Assembly (NCBI GenBank): GCA_015063905.1
Contig: SVTF01000001.1
Span: forward strand, 1-64,000
Direction: 5' to 3'
DNA length: 64,000 nt
Source: Oscillospiraceae bacterium
GTDB lineage: Bacteria > Bacillota > Clostridia > Oscillospirales > CAG-272
Translations under genes and position numbers: made by a program
The notes under the pieces: model-generated
Database searches by the model: none
Told to the model about the DNA's origin: nothing
What the model saw: only the letters and a program-made list of their open reading frames with translations
In this document: positions 1-9,115 of the stretch, one piece after another
Layout: each line of letters opens with the position of its first letter
Numbering within the stretch: position 1 is the first letter of the stretch

Positions 1-513
1 GACGCGAACACCCGACGGTCCAAGCTCCTTTGCCATTGACAAGGTGAGTCCTCGCAGCGCCGCCTTGGACGTTGAATAAACCGCCTCGCAGGAAGCGCCT
101 ACACGCCCCCAGACCGAGCCAATATTCACGATAGCTCCACTCTGCTGCAGAACGAAATCGTGTGCGGCAAAACGGCTCATATAAAACGCGCTCGAAAGAT
201 TTGTATCTATGACTCGTCTCCACGTCTCGTCGGTCACGTCGGTTATAAGTCCCGACTCGCTGATGCCCGCGTTATTTACGAGGATATCCACGCCGCCGAG
301 ATACTCCACAGCCTTATTATACGCCCACTCCGCCTCCGAGGAATCCGAAAGGTCTGCTTTGATGGCATAAGCACCCGTCTCCTCGGCACACTGTGCCGCA
401 TCGTGATCGCTGCTTTTGTAGATAAACGCTACCGCGCATCCGTGATCCGCAAAAAGCTCAACACAGGCACGTCCTATGCCGCGCGAGCCGCCCGTTACGA
501 TTACTTTTTTCAT
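1..513 (-). CDS. SDR-family oxidoreductase (FabG-like), 3' end outside window
   Basis: NAD(P)-dependent short-chain dehydrogenase/reductase of classical type. The 171 visible residues begin MKKVIVTGGSRGIG, giving the TGxxxGIG nucleotide-binding loop at residues 7-14. NNAG follows at 80-83, the catalytic Ser at 133 and the YSTSK active site (Tyr146, Lys150). There is no stop before the window edge, so the C-terminal part (about 70-80 residues in this family) is missing. The start is ATG at 511-513 with an upstream AAGGGG. It lies divergent to rhaA, with the two promoters only about 30 bp apart. A FabG role in fatty-acid synthesis is possible, but no fab genes are visible. Sugar or polyol oxidoreduction is equally possible next to rhamnose isomerase. 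Confidence 0.85.
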   Translation of the reverse strand, partial: MKKVIVTGGSRGIGRACVELFADHGCAVAFIYKSSDHDAAQCAEETGAYAIKADLSDSSEAEWAYNKAVEYLGGVDILVNNAGISESGLITDVTDETWRRVIDTNLSSAFYMSRFAAHDFVLQQSGAIVNIGSVWGRVGASCEAVYSTSKAALRGLTLSMAKELGPSGVRV

Positions 514-569
514 AATTCAATAAAACCCCTTCTAAAATTCATCATTTTTCGAGATTTTGCTACACACAT

Positions 570-598
570 ATTATATCATTGATACATCCCATTTTCAA
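570..598 (-). promoter_or_regulatory. sigma-A promoter of the SDR gene
   Basis: On the minus strand TTGAAA (598-593) and TATAAT (575-570) are separated by 17 bp. The ATG is about 57 nt downstream of the -10. Confidence 0.75.
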
Positions 599-628
599 TA
601 GAATTTGTAATTATTTTTGACTAAGCAC

Positions 629-657
629 TTGAAATAATGGCAGATTTACTGTATAAT
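629..657 (+). promoter_or_regulatory. sigma-A promoter of rhaA
   Basis: TTGAAA (629-634), a 17-bp spacer and TATAAT (652-657). The rhaA ATG is at 697, giving a short leader of about 33 nt. No operator palindrome is evident between this promoter and the divergent one. Confidence 0.8.
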
Positions 658-696
658 GTAGACGTATATATTTCTATTTTATTCTTGGAGGTCATT

Positions 697-1953
697 ATGG
701 CACAAAACGAAAGATATTTGTCCGCAAAGGAAATATTTGCGAAATACGGAGTTGATACCGAGGCTGCAATTGAAAAGCTTTCGGGCATCGGTATTTCAAT
801 TCACTGCTGGCAGCTCGATGACGTACGTGGATTTGAGGGTACGGGTACTCTCTCCGGCGGCATACAGACTACGGGTAACTACCCCGGCGGAGCTCGCAAT
901 CCCGATGAGCTTTTCGCCGATCTTGAAAAGGTGCTTACCTTTATTCCCGGCGGACCTCACAAGATAAACGTTCACGCTAATTACTCCATCGCCGAGAACG
1001 GCGAGATCATAGATAGAGATTCCATCGAGCCTCGCCACTTTAAGAGATGGGTAGAATTCGCAAAGGCGCATAACTGCGGTCTCGACTTCAACCCCACCTT
1101 CTTCTCTCACCCCAAGGCTGACGGTCTTACGCTCTCCAGCCCCAATGATGACATCAGAAACTATTGGATCCGTCACGGCATCGCTTGCGTTCGCATTTCC
1201 GAGTATTTCGCAAACGAAACGGGTCATCCCTGCGTTCTCAACATCTGGACGGGCGACGGCTTTAAAGACGTTCCCGCAGACCGTATGGGTCCCCGCCAGA
1301 GATACGCTGACTCTATTGACCAGATCATTGGCTGCGGCTACGACAAGTCCAAGGTTTACGTTACCGTTGAGTCCAAGGTATTCGGAATAGGTGTTGAAGC
1401 ATACACCGTAGGCTCTGCAGAGTTTGCTCTCTCCTACGCTATGACTCGCGGGATCACTCCCCTGATGGACAACGGTCACTACCATCCTACCGAGGTAGTT
1501 TCCGATAAGATCCCCGCGCTTCTCTGCTTTAGCGACAAGATTGCGCTCCACATCACTCGTCCTATCCGTTGGGACTCCGACCACGTTGTTGCTTATGACG
1601 ACGAGACGCGCGAGATGATGAAGGAGGTCGTTCGCTGCAACGCGCTCGACCGCGTATTCCTCGCGACCGACTACTTTGATGCTTCTATCAACCGTGTTGC
1701 CGCACTTGCTATGGGTGTTCGCAACGTGCAGAAAGCGCTCCTCAATGCTCTGCTTACTCCCAACGCAGACCTCAAGGCGCTTCAGGACAGCGGCGATCTT
1801 ACAAAGGTATTTATCATGCAGGAGGAGATCAAGACACTTCCTATGGGCGACGTTTGGATGGAATTTTGCGCGCGCAACGGCGTTATCGGCTGTTCTAAGT
1901 GGTTCGACGAGGTGCTTAAATACGAAAAAGAGGTTCTCTTAAAGAGAGTTTGA
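697..1953 (+). CDS. rhaA: L-rhamnose isomerase
   Basis: Converts L-rhamnose to L-rhamnulose, the first step of rhamnose catabolism in the cytoplasm. The 418-aa length matches the family (about 419). It has the TIM-barrel xylose-isomerase-like sequence with the segment VESKVFGIGVEAYTVGS near 224-240 (candidate metal ligand Glu225 and catalytic Lys227), MDNGHYHP near 257-264, and a D-Y-F-D near 325-328. The start chosen is ATG 697, preceded by TTGGAGG; a longer in-frame reading lacks a ribosome binding site. It is a lone gene: no rhamnulokinase, aldolase or RhaS-type regulator is nearby, so the rest of the pathway must lie elsewhere. A strong bidirectional terminator follows. Confidence 0.93.
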   Translation: MAQNERYLSAKEIFAKYGVDTEAAIEKLSGIGISIHCWQLDDVRGFEGTGTLSGGIQTTGNYPGGARNPDELFADLEKVLTFIPGGPHKINVHANYSIAENGEIIDRDSIEPRHFKRWVEFAKAHNCGLDFNPTFFSHPKADGLTLSSPNDDIRNYWIRHGIACVRISEYFANETGHPCVLNIWTGDGFKDVPADRMGPRQRYADSIDQIIGCGYDKSKVYVTVESKVFGIGVEAYTVGSAEFALSYAMTRGITPLMDNGHYHPTEVVSDKIPALLCFSDKIALHITRPIRWDSDHVVAYDDETREMMKEVVRCNALDRVFLATDYFDASINRVAALAMGVRNVQKALLNALLTPNADLKALQDSGDLTKVFIMQEEIKTLPMGDVWMEFCARNGVIGCSKWFDEVLKYEKEVLLKRV

Positions 1954-1969
1954 TTTAAGTACATATAAC

Positions 1970-2005
1970 AAAACTCCAAGTGCCGAGGCACTTGGAGTTT
2001 TGTTT
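1970..2005. terminator. Bidirectional intrinsic terminator between rhaA and LRR gene
   Basis: A perfect 15-bp stem (1970-1984 with 1987-2001) with a minimal GA centre. It has an A-run on the left and a T-run on the right, so it can stop transcription from both converging genes. Confidence 0.9.
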
Positions 2006-2021
2006 TTATACTGTTTTGCTC

Positions 2022-3206
2022 TTAAGGAACGTAATTAAAGTTTATTGTTACATCTGCAAAAAAGTCGTTATCTTTAGCAGATATACTGTTCCACTGCTCT
2101 TCGGTTCCAGTGTAGTTTACGGTTGTAATGCTTGTGCCATCAGAGAACATCCAATAACCTATGCTCGTGACACTTGAGGGTATAGTTATGCTCTTAAGGC
2201 TTGTGCAATTGGAGAACGCACCCAAACCTATCTCCGTTACACCGTCAGGAATAATTATGTTCTCAAGGCTTGTGCAATTGGAGAACGCATAAGCATCTAT
2301 GCTCGTGACACTATTGGGTATCTCTATGCTCTTAAGGCTTATGCAATCGGTGAATGCATTTTCACTTATGCTCGCTATACCATCGGGAATGGTTACTTTT
2401 ATTATTTCACTATATGAAAAAGCATATCTGAATATTTCATAGCTTTTGCCGTTTATATCATCAGGTAACGTGAGTTCGGTGTCACTTCCGGTATAACCCA
2501 TCAAATAATACTCGCTTGTATTATCATCGCAATAAAATATATACTCATCCTTTGTAGTAAGCTTACTTGGAACATCTATATTTGTATATACATTTTTAAT
2601 GCTCTCATATGCATATTGGGCAGGTTGTATTTCAACGGAAGAAAGATTGTAAACTTCCATAAGCTTATAGCACTCATTAAACGCTATTTCACCAATACTT
2701 GTGACAGTGTCAGGGATGGTTATACTTATAAGGTTTGTGCAACTGCTGAACGCAGCTTTGCCAATACTTTTAACTCCACTCGGTATTGATATATTCGAAA
2801 GATTTGTACACCCAGTGAACGCACAATCGCCTATACTTGCGAGTTGGCTATTTTCTGCGAAAACAAGGCTCTTAAGATTTATACAGTCTCTAAATGCCTC
2901 AGAACAAATGGTTTTAACAGTATCGGGAATCGATACACTCACTAGACTCTCGCAACTTAAAAATGCATAACCATCACGTCCAGAGCTTGGATCACCGATG
3001 CCCGTAACGATATCGCCTTTAGGGGATTTTGGGGGAATTACCAGGTGAGTTTCCGCAAAAGTGTTATTATTATAAGCAGTTACATAACAAGTACCATCCC
3101 CGTTAGACGTAAAGTGCAACGATTCAGATTTCTGTGAGCATGCTACCAAAACGGGCAAGCAAAGCATCAAGATAAGAATAAGAGCTAAAAGTGATAATTT
3201 CTTCAT
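2022..3206 (-). CDS. BspA-like leucine-rich-repeat lipoprotein (394 aa)
   Basis: Predicted surface lipoprotein. The N-terminus is a lipoprotein signal peptide, MKKLSLL then a hydrophobic stretch and lipobox LVAC. An HFTSNGDGTCYVTAYN segment follows, then LRR_5/BspA-type repeats of about 23 residues (pattern SLxSIxIPxxVTSIGxxAFxxC) in two blocks separated by a non-repeat region near residues 190-260. The C-terminal cap has the pattern TEEQWNSI. The start is the ATG at 3204-3206 with TGGAG upstream; the open frame extends further but without a ribosome binding site. It is a paralogue of the LRR lipoprotein at 23221-24909. BspA repeats often mediate binding to host or matrix proteins; the ligand here is unknown. 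It lies 75 bp after the PHP gene with no clear promoter, so it may be the last gene of that operon. Confidence 0.85.
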   Translation of the reverse strand: MKKLSLLALILILMLCLPVLVACSQKSESLHFTSNGDGTCYVTAYNNNTFAETHLVIPPKSPKGDIVTGIGDPSSGRDGYAFLSCESLVSVSIPDTVKTICSEAFRDCINLKSLVFAENSQLASIGDCAFTGCTNLSNISIPSGVKSIGKAAFSSCTNLISITIPDTVTSIGEIAFNECYKLMEVYNLSSVEIQPAQYAYESIKNVYTNIDVPSKLTTKDEYIFYCDDNTSEYYLMGYTGSDTELTLPDDINGKSYEIFRYAFSYSEIIKVTIPDGIASISENAFTDCISLKSIEIPNSVTSIDAYAFSNCTSLENIIIPDGVTEIGLGAFSNCTSLKSITIPSSVTSIGYWMFSDGTSITTVNYTGTEEQWNSISAKDNDFFADVTINFNYVP

Positions 3207-3281
3207 TTTCTTTTTCTCCAGAAAAAACAAAAAGTTACGTATAGGAAGATTTGATATATACTTTGTTTTGGGGATCATTAA

Positions 3282-4289
3282 TCATATTAATTCGTCCCGA
3301 AAGAAAGCTCTTGAAAAAGCTCTCTTTCCTTCTTTGTCCACGACCTCAAGACGCACCCATTTGTCCGTCTCGCCGAGGTTGAACCAATACTCGTTCACAC
3401 TCTCGTTCTCGGGAGCGATGGTGATGGCGCGGTTACGGGTATTCGTAACGAAGATTATGCGCTCGGCATCCGACGTGCGCGCGTGGAACGTGCTGCCATC
3501 AAAGGTGAGCGAATATATCTCGGGACCCGTGGACGCGTAGGTATCGCCTTTTTCCATCGCGCCTATCACGGACTCATAATTCAGCTCATCCGCGAGAATA
3601 TATGTCATACCGCCGAATGAATCGTTATGCGGGTGACCTATCGGGAAAAAGTCGTGGTTATCGTCCACCGCAAGCACACCTAAACGGTTGCCGCGCTTTG
3701 ATTGATAGTCGTAATAATGCTGATCGTATTCAAAAAAGCCTCCGCTATAGCTTGAGTGATTATATAGCTCCATCGCAAAGCACTCGTCAAATGCGGAAGC
3801 AAAACCCTCGTCCTCAAACGACCACGTCGGGTGGCAATGGCAAACGATATAGCCTGCCTCCTTTGCATCCTTCACTGTTTGCCTTACGAACTCTATCGAA
3901 TGCTCACGCGTTTCCTTTTCCGCGTGACACGCGACAGGGCGCTCCTCGGGGCGAATATACCTTGAATACACAACATCGGGCGAATAGTAAAGCATTTTAT
4001 TATGCGGAGTTTTTGAATAGAGATTGAGGTGCGAGGTAGAATTCTCGATGTGGTCGCTCGGCAGAGTGAACACAAACATTTCGTACGCCGTGAGCAACAA
4101 AAAATCTTCGTCCGTCAGGTCGTGATGTTCGACAAGATGCTCGTGGTCGGTGATAGCTAACACCGAATATCCGCGCTTTTTGTATTCCTCCTTTAGCTGT
4201 TCGGGGGTAAGCCGACCGTCCGAGCAGGTGGAATGGCAATGCAGATTTGCCTTATACTGCTTTTTATTTTCATCAATAAGTATCTTCAT
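3282..4289 (-). CDS. PHP-domain metal-dependent phosphoesterase (335 aa)
   Basis: Polymerase-and-histidinol-phosphatase (PHP) superfamily hydrolase, probably acting on a small-molecule phosphoester in the cytoplasm. Metal-binding motifs are visible: LHCHSTCSDG (HxH, near residue 17), ITDHEHL (near 45), CHAEKE, and VCHCHPTWSFED. A late VLAVDDNHD carries the final Asp/His pair. The last 90 residues look like an extra beta-rich domain. Its start overlaps the stop of the DUF4091 gene as ATGA, so the two are translationally coupled. A second PHP gene sits on the other side of that gene. Substrate unknown. Strictly it could be a PHP-fold hydrolase of another bond, but fold and metal site are clear. 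Confidence 0.8.
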   Translation of the reverse strand: MKILIDENKKQYKANLHCHSTCSDGRLTPEQLKEEYKKRGYSVLAITDHEHLVEHHDLTDEDFLLLTAYEMFVFTLPSDHIENSTSHLNLYSKTPHNKMLYYSPDVVYSRYIRPEERPVACHAEKETREHSIEFVRQTVKDAKEAGYIVCHCHPTWSFEDEGFASAFDECFAMELYNHSSYSGGFFEYDQHYYDYQSKRGNRLGVLAVDDNHDFFPIGHPHNDSFGGMTYILADELNYESVIGAMEKGDTYASTGPEIYSLTFDGSTFHARTSDAERIIFVTNTRNRAITIAPENESVNEYWFNLGETDKWVRLEVVDKEGKRAFSRAFFRDELI

Positions 4290-5866
4290 ATTTTTCTACC
4301 CCTGATCAAAGCGATGATACGCGCTCTGAAATCCTCGTGCCACACGGACGATCTCGGATACTCGTGAACACCTCTGACGCCTTCGGCTTCAAGCATTGAA
4401 AGCACGGCAGGTTTCCCTATCTTGCCCTCCAGCGTTTTCAAAAGCCTGTAATCCTCAAACGCGCGCTTGAGCGAAAAATATCTTACGGACGGCTCGGCAT
4501 CGTCCTCACCCGGATAAACGATAAAGCCGTCTCCCGCGGGAAATCCGCCGCCTGACATGGTGTCCTCGTAGGGATCTATCGGACGCGTTGAGAATTGGGT
4601 GTTGTAGAAATTGAATCCCCAATGCAAAAATCCCTTTGCGCGATTAACGTAAAGCTGATAGCCCAAGATCTCCGTCCTTTGAAGCGGCATATGCAAAAAC
4701 CTGTTGGTTATATGGTCGAGATCGACTTGAACGCAATAATAAAGCATTTTTGGGTCGTCAAAGCTCTCAAGCTCCTCTGAGCACATTATCACGACGGGCA
4801 TATCGACGGTGTCGGCAATTGCCTTTTCCGACACGGCATCGATGGTCTTTAGCGAGCAATTCTGTCTTATCAGCTCCGTAAGCGCATTATATCGCTCCAG
4901 ATGCTCGGGACGAGGCTCGTCCGTAACGTGCATAAAAACTCTGTCGTGTATTCCCTCTTTGACCAAAAATTCATCAAAGGCACAAAGATACTGCGACAAA
5001 AAATCTTTATACTCCTCCGACTCCGATCTCGTTGCCCAGCCGAAAGCCTTTTTGCTTTCGCCATTCTCGACCATCTCTATCTTGGGGCAGAATTCCGCGC
5101 CCCATTGGGTGAACAGATGCGAATGCTCGAAGTATTTTATGCCGTAAGACAGGCAGAGATCGATAAACCTTTTCATTTTTGAAAAATCAAAGGTATATTT
5201 ATCGCCGTTTTTGACTATTACCACAAGCTGTGTCGTAAGCCTTTCAAGTCCTACCGCCGTGTCAAGCGGCGAGGTGAACGCGGGAAGCAACATCATATTG
5301 TTGCCCATATCGGTATATCGCTTCAAAAAGGGTTTGAAACGGGAGTAAAACTCCTCCGAAAAAGGCTCTACGCCGTAATAGTTGCATATTCCGTCCATAT
5401 GCACCCAAATAGTTAAATAAAGGTCTGTCGGTACAAGCTTTTCTTCCGCCACCTCAAGCTCAAACGACGCGCTTTCCTCGCCAACGCTCACGTTTATTTT
5501 GTGCTTACCAGCGGGCTTTTGCGCCGATGAAACGTCGATAAACAAGACACATTTTTCGCCGTCCGCCGTTGTTAGTGTATCCACCCTTTGCAAGAGGTCG
5601 GGATACGTTTCGTCCTCGCTTTTGAGATAATACCCGTCGGTCTTAAAATTCAGCGGATGCTCGTACGAGCCCTTCATATCGCGGACTCGGTAAACACAAA
5701 TAAAGTCCGCAAGTTCGCCATCAACTATGATGCGCTCTTCATTTCGCTCGTGGGCGTCAAGCCAGAGCTGAAACTGAAAGCCTTGATCAGAAAGACAAAC
5801 TCCTCGCTCGATGATCTCGCAATCGTCTGCGCGAAAAAGCTTTTTCATTGCAGATGAAATGATCAT
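4286..5866 (-). CDS. DUF4091-type glycoside-hydrolase-like protein (526 aa)
   Basis: Large cytoplasmic protein with no signal peptide or TM segment. The N-terminal 150 residues look beta-rich (sandwich-like). The middle region resembles a (beta/alpha)8 hydrolase, with ITDEPRPEHL-like acidic residues in MHVTDEPRPEHLERY. The C-terminal part has the features I associate with DUF4091: LGYQLYVNRAKGFLHWGFNFYN, then GGGFPAGDGFIVYPG and SVRYFSLKRAFEDYRLL. Many DUF4091 proteins are predicted glycosidases; no activity can be assigned here. The start chosen is ATG 5864-5866, because GAGGTG overlapping the upstream stop is well placed. A GTG at 5878 has no ribosome site. It is flanked and tightly coupled to PHP genes on both sides. 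Confidence 0.7.
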   Translation of the reverse strand: MIISSAMKKLFRADDCEIIERGVCLSDQGFQFQLWLDAHERNEERIIVDGELADFICVYRVRDMKGSYEHPLNFKTDGYYLKSEDETYPDLLQRVDTLTTADGEKCVLFIDVSSAQKPAGKHKINVSVGEESASFELEVAEEKLVPTDLYLTIWVHMDGICNYYGVEPFSEEFYSRFKPFLKRYTDMGNNMMLLPAFTSPLDTAVGLERLTTQLVVIVKNGDKYTFDFSKMKRFIDLCLSYGIKYFEHSHLFTQWGAEFCPKIEMVENGESKKAFGWATRSESEEYKDFLSQYLCAFDEFLVKEGIHDRVFMHVTDEPRPEHLERYNALTELIRQNCSLKTIDAVSEKAIADTVDMPVVIMCSEELESFDDPKMLYYCVQVDLDHITNRFLHMPLQRTEILGYQLYVNRAKGFLHWGFNFYNTQFSTRPIDPYEDTMSGGGFPAGDGFIVYPGEDDAEPSVRYFSLKRAFEDYRLLKTLEGKIGKPAVLSMLEAEGVRGVHEYPRSSVWHEDFRARIIALIRGRKI

Positions 5867-5874
5867 TTGGCACC

Positions 5875-6681
5875 TCACTCGATGATGAATTTATCCGATT
5901 CCTCAAGTCCGAGTCTGTGTATTGCGCGCTCGAACACGTCCCTTGAATTTATCAGCCAATGCTGACTGTGCGCATCAGAGCCTAAATAGAATTTGCAGCC
6001 CTGATTCTTGGCAATGCGGAACATACGAAGAACTCTGTCCTCCTCGTCGTCCTTAAACATCATATCGTCGCGGTTAAGCTCGATTCCAACGCCGAGTTCT
6101 GCGGCTTTGGCGAAAAGTCTTTCCATTTCCTCGGTCGGAATAAGATCCATAACCTTGAGATACGCCTCGCGCGAGCGTGTGTCGAGCAAAGTGGTGCCGA
6201 GATGGGCAAGTCCAACTTTCCTAAAGGGCAGATCCTTGGAAAGCACCTCGTCAAAACGTCTTATCCATCCGTCCGCTCTGCCGCGAAGCGTGGGATCGTC
6301 ATTCTCCTCTTGCGTAAGCACAAAGGTACCCATGTGGAAATGGGTCGTCGGTATGATGATAAAGGAAAAATCGTCATAGCGGCGCTCGGGTATTCCGAGG
6401 TTTGCGTCCGCATCCATATCGGTCTCGCAACCGAAAAGATAACGTATTCCATCAGCCTTTGGAAGCGGCAGAACACTTGATACGTGCGCAAAGCCCTGCG
6501 GCTTATAAAACTGATTCCAGGTATATACGTCCTCGTCCCAATAATGATCGGTAAGACATATCGTATGAAGCTTTTCGTCCTTGGCGTACTGAAGAATACG
6601 CTCGACAGTTTGCCCGGGATCCTCTGAACAAATGGAGCATCTTGAATGGATGTGAAGATCGTGATCGTATTTGTATCTCAT
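5875..6681 (-). CDS. PHP-domain phosphoesterase, histidinol-phosphatase-like (268 aa)
   Basis: Second PHP-superfamily hydrolase of this operon. Motifs seen: HDLHIHSRCS (HxH, near residues 7-14), CLTDHYWDED, FGCETDMDAD, PTTHFHMG, GLAHLGT and the terminal GSDAHS. These match the HisK/PHP histidinol-phosphatase layout. No histidine-biosynthesis gene lies nearby, so a role in another phosphoester pathway with the DUF4091 protein is more likely than histidine synthesis. The stop overlaps the ribosome binding site of the DUF4091 gene (8-nt gap). It starts 22 nt after mutS2 and no promoter is visible between, so it may be co-transcribed with dxs-mutS2. Confidence 0.78.
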   Translation of the reverse strand: MRYKYDHDLHIHSRCSICSEDPGQTVERILQYAKDEKLHTICLTDHYWDEDVYTWNQFYKPQGFAHVSSVLPLPKADGIRYLFGCETDMDADANLGIPERRYDDFSFIIIPTTHFHMGTFVLTQEENDDPTLRGRADGWIRRFDEVLSKDLPFRKVGLAHLGTTLLDTRSREAYLKVMDLIPTEEMERLFAKAAELGVGIELNRDDMMFKDDEEDRVLRMFRIAKNQGCKFYLGSDAHSQHWLINSRDVFERAIHRLGLEESDKFIIE

Positions 6682-6703
6682 ATCCGTTTTTCCTCCAGAA
6701 ATA

Positions 6704-9091
6704 TTATTTCAATTCAACCACAGTGACGCCGCCGTCACCCTCTCCGAACTGTCCTATTCGGAAGCCCGAGATACGCTTATCGCCCTTGAGATATTTCCAA
6801 AGAGCCGCCTTGAGCGCACCCGTTCCCTTTCCGTGTATAAGTCTTACTCGTTTGAAGCCGTAAAGGTTTGCCTCGTCAAAATACTTATCGACGGCAAGCC
6901 ACGCCTCGTCACCGTTCATTCCGCGCAGATCTATCTCATCGCTAAAGCTGCTCGAGCGCTGAACAGTATAGGACGACACCTTTTGCTTTTTATCTCCAAC
7001 CGTTACCGTGGGTTCGTCCTCTTTTAGCTTCAGATCCTTTATCTTGACTCTCGTCTGCAATATTCCCGCCTGAACGCGAACGTTACCCGATTTATCGGGG
7101 TCTTCAAGCAGTGTCGCATCGCTTCCAAGCGTCATAATTATTACCTGATCTCCCTTTTTGAGCTTGCGCGGCAAAACGTAATTTTCGTCGCGCTTTTTCT
7201 CAACGGGATCGAATTTTTCCGAATTGGCGCGAAGATGCTCGCGTACGGCGCGGCGTGCGCCCTGCAATTCTTCGCCGAGTCTTTCGCTGTCGCGCGCCTT
7301 TTTGACCTTCTCCATCTGCTCCATAATAAAGTCAGAGGACGCCTTTGCCGACGCAACCATTGATGCCGCCTTCTGTCTTGACTTTTCAAGCTCGCGTTCG
7401 GATTCCTCAACTCGCTTATTAATTATCTTTTCGGACTCTGCCTTGAATCTTTCATAGTCCGCACGCATAGACTCCATTTCCTCGCGTTTTTTCTCCATTT
7501 CAACGCGCGCGTGCTCAAGCTGACCTATTATGTCCTCAAACTTACGGTTATCAGAGCTTACGTAATTCTCCGCGCTCTCGATTATTTCGCGTGGCAGACC
7601 AAGCTTTTCGGATATGGCAAAAGCGTTTGATTTACCTGGAGCTCCTATTATAAGCTTATACGTTGGGCGTAAGGTCTCAACATCAAACTCGCAGGATGCG
7701 TTGCACACGCCCTTTGTATCAAGCGCATACGCTTTAAGCTCCGCATAGTGAGTTGTAGCGGCACACATAGCGCCTCTCTTGCGCACAAAGTCGATTATGG
7801 ACACTGCAAGAGCCGCTCCCTCCACGGGGTCGGTTCCCACGCCAAGCTCGTCAAAAAGCACGAGCGAACGCTCGCTTACCTTATCCATAAATGAAACTAT
7901 ATTTACCATATGCGACGAGAACGTAGAGAGCGATTGCTCTATGCTCTGCTCATCGCCTATATCAACCAAAACATCGTCACAAACGCAAACAACGCTTCCT
8001 TCGTCCGCTGACACGTGAAGTCCGGACTGTGCCATAAGCGTGAACAGTCCAAGCGTTTTGAGCGTTACCGTTTTACCGCCCGTATTGGGACCTGTGATTA
8101 TCATGGTATCGTAGCCGTCGCCCAGAATGACGTTTATCGGCACCACCTTTGATTTGTCTATCAGCGGGTGTCTTGCTCTTTTGAGTTCGATGAAACGCTC
8201 CTCAGTGACCATTGGCGCAGACCCACCTATAGCGTACGACATTTGCGCGCACGCAAAGCAGAACGCAAGCTCGGTTATATTTCTGTAATTGAGCCATATC
8301 GCGTTCGAGCATTCGGAGACTGCTGATGAAAGCTCGGCTAATATGCGCTCGATCTCGTGTTCCTCCTTGGATTCAAGCACGCGAAGCTCATTATTTGCCT
8401 CAACCACCGCCGCGGGCTCGATAAACAGCGTAGCGCCCGATGACGACGTATCGTGAACGAGTCCCTTGACCTCGTTTTTACATTCAGCCTTTACGGGAAT
8501 TACATAACGACCGTTTCTCGTCGTTACGATATTTTCCTGCAAATATTTTGCGTGTGATCCACCCTGCACGTACTTTTGCAGCGTCTCTTTTATTTTGTTA
8601 TTGGTTATTCTTATCTGACGGCGTATGTTTGCAAGCGTCACTGACGCCTCGTCCGCTATAAGCTCCTCGGAGATTATGGCGCGCGAGATCCTGTCCTCAA
8701 GCGTTCTTTGCGGCATTAGGCGGTCAAACATCTCATCAAGCACGGTGTCAAAAAGATGATTTCCGTAGCAATAGTCCTGAAGCGTTCTCGACGTGCGCAA
8801 AACGCCCGCGATCGCCAAAAGCTCTCCGGGGGTCAGTATAGCGCCTTTATCCGCTCTCTCGCAAGATTCGGACACGTCGCGCACTCCGCCAAAGGAAGGC
8901 ATTCCCTTTGCGTCACAAAGTCGTTTTGCATCGGTAGTCCTTCTTTGCCTTTTGATAACTGTGTCAATGTCATCCGAGGGCATGAGCATCCTTGCCATCG
9001 TTTTTGAGCCATCGGTTGGCGCAAAGGACGCGAGTAGCTCGCATATTTTATCAAATTCAAGTGAGTGGAGCGTTTTCTCGTTAAAGCTCAT
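6704..9091 (-). CDS. mutS2: Endonuclease MutS2
   Basis: MutS-family ATPase with C-terminal Smr nuclease domain (795 aa, normal length). In Bacillus, MutS2 (RqcU) is reported to rescue collided ribosomes; in other species it suppresses recombination. Visible: Walker A GPNTGGKT (near 335), Walker B LVLFDELGVGTDP (near 413), a long charged coiled coil after about 515, and the Smr domain with DLRGMNGDEA and the catalytic-loop HGKGTGAL near the end. The start chosen is ATG 9089-9091 with AAGGAGG 9 nt upstream. An in-frame GTG nine bases earlier abuts the Shine-Dalgarno and is unlikely. It lies 24 nt after dxs, probably one transcript. Confidence 0.93.
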   Translation of the reverse strand: MSFNEKTLHSLEFDKICELLASFAPTDGSKTMARMLMPSDDIDTVIKRQRRTTDAKRLCDAKGMPSFGGVRDVSESCERADKGAILTPGELLAIAGVLRTSRTLQDYCYGNHLFDTVLDEMFDRLMPQRTLEDRISRAIISEELIADEASVTLANIRRQIRITNNKIKETLQKYVQGGSHAKYLQENIVTTRNGRYVIPVKAECKNEVKGLVHDTSSSGATLFIEPAAVVEANNELRVLESKEEHEIERILAELSSAVSECSNAIWLNYRNITELAFCFACAQMSYAIGGSAPMVTEERFIELKRARHPLIDKSKVVPINVILGDGYDTMIITGPNTGGKTVTLKTLGLFTLMAQSGLHVSADEGSVVCVCDDVLVDIGDEQSIEQSLSTFSSHMVNIVSFMDKVSERSLVLFDELGVGTDPVEGAALAVSIIDFVRKRGAMCAATTHYAELKAYALDTKGVCNASCEFDVETLRPTYKLIIGAPGKSNAFAISEKLGLPREIIESAENYVSSDNRKFEDIIGQLEHARVEMEKKREEMESMRADYERFKAESEKIINKRVEESERELEKSRQKAASMVASAKASSDFIMEQMEKVKKARDSERLGEELQGARRAVREHLRANSEKFDPVEKKRDENYVLPRKLKKGDQVIIMTLGSDATLLEDPDKSGNVRVQAGILQTRVKIKDLKLKEDEPTVTVGDKKQKVSSYTVQRSSSFSDEIDLRGMNGDEAWLAVDKYFDEANLYGFKRVRLIHGKGTGALKAALWKYLKGDKRISGFRIGQFGEGDGGVTVVELK

Positions 9092-9115
9092 CTTTTGCAC
9101 CCTCCTTTTATTAGT

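Noticed and set aside
796..1584. 262-codon minus-strand ORF inside rhaA
   Set aside because: rhaA is certain on the plus strand; the antisense frame shows no known motif or ribosome site.
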